Shown piece after piece: positions 39,870 to 39,897 of a stretch of 39,897 nt of DNA. A program made the position numbers and the translations under genes. The first letter of the stretch is position 1. Each line of letters begins with the position of its first letter. The stretch lies in contig NZ_KB905829.1 in assembly GCF_000381025.1 (NCBI RefSeq), positions 53,746 through 93,642 of the forward strand. Direction: 5' to 3'. The notes beneath the pieces are model-generated. The model was not told the origin of the DNA and searched no databases. It worked only from the letters and a program-made list of their open reading frames with translations. Source of the DNA: Streptomyces sulphureus DSM 40104. GTDB taxonomy: Bacteria > Actinomycetota > Actinomycetes > Streptomycetales > Streptomycetaceae.

Positions 39870-39897
39870 GAGCCCCGAGCCCCGAGCCCCGAGCCCC
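39870..39897 (-). repeat. GGGGCTC heptad tandem array 4 (runs off the end)
   Basis: Four perfect GAGCCCC units to the last base of the window. By the pattern of the other arrays, a minus-strand gene is expected just beyond the edge with its stop close to the repeat end. Confidence 0.95.

Overview
This 39.9-kb window looks like core chromosome of a Streptomyces or close relative. The evidence is very high GC with codons ending in G or C, GTG starts, densely packed single-domain genes, and a gene order (serC ... citrate synthase/pdxH ... SIS protein/DmdR1 ... SCO4402-type protein/purU ... ECF sigma/anti-sigma/STAS) that I recall from the S. coelicolor SCO4366-SCO442x region. The synteny is from memory, not from a search. 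I see no rRNA, tRNA, CRISPR array, insertion sequence or phage.

Layout. Positions 1-4,060: SGNH hydrolase, secreted membrane-anchored propeller-like protein, serC, small split-barrel flavoprotein. Positions 4,089-7,611: a fused FAD/Fe-S 2-hydroxyacid dehydrogenase-like protein and a broken intradiol dioxygenase. Positions 7,757-16,121: a one-direction operon (AtuA-like, acyl-CoA carboxylase beta and alpha, acyl-CoA dehydrogenase, enoyl-CoA hydratase, TetR) for branched acyl-CoA breakdown (leucine/isovalerate or acyclic terpenoid type). Positions 16,586-20,699: atypical citrate synthase, pdxH, a 12-codon peptide gene with a perfect Shine-Dalgarno, and a PAS protein. Positions 20,703-30,192: SIS protein, iron regulator DmdR1, alpha/beta hydrolase, primase/polymerase-like protein, NsdA-type regulator, proline-rich membrane protein, SCO4402-family protein, purU. 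Positions 30,197-33,870: an ECF sigma/zinc-finger anti-sigma pair, a STAS antagonist and an RsbW-like ATPase. Positions 34,273-39,595: a GlxA-type regulator divergent from an MFS transporter, a flavin monooxygenase, a GNAT acetyltransferase and a TetR regulator.

The most unusual signal is a tandem heptanucleotide, GGGGCTC (GAGCCCC on the other strand). It forms arrays at 3-51 (7 units), 3798-3888 (13 perfect units), 16453-16585 (19 units with variants) and 39870-39897 (4 units, running off the end). In the three arrays whose neighbouring gene is visible, the array lies just 3' of a stop codon and reads GGGGCTC in the sense direction of that gene. In two of them it comes within 0-4 bases of the stop. 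A transcript would carry G4-N3-G4-N3-G4-N3-G4, a classic quadruplex pattern, as a 3'-UTR. Both window ends fall inside the repeat, so the window may be a contig broken at it. The other strong leads are the orphan 12-aa peptide gene (18,979-19,055), the dioxygenase whose amber codon sits on a predicted iron-ligand tyrosine, twin AATT-centred palindromes before the NsdA-like gene, a 13-bp inverted repeat between the sigma factor and its STAS neighbour, and a DasR-box-like site with two tiny overlapping ORFs after the ATPase gene.
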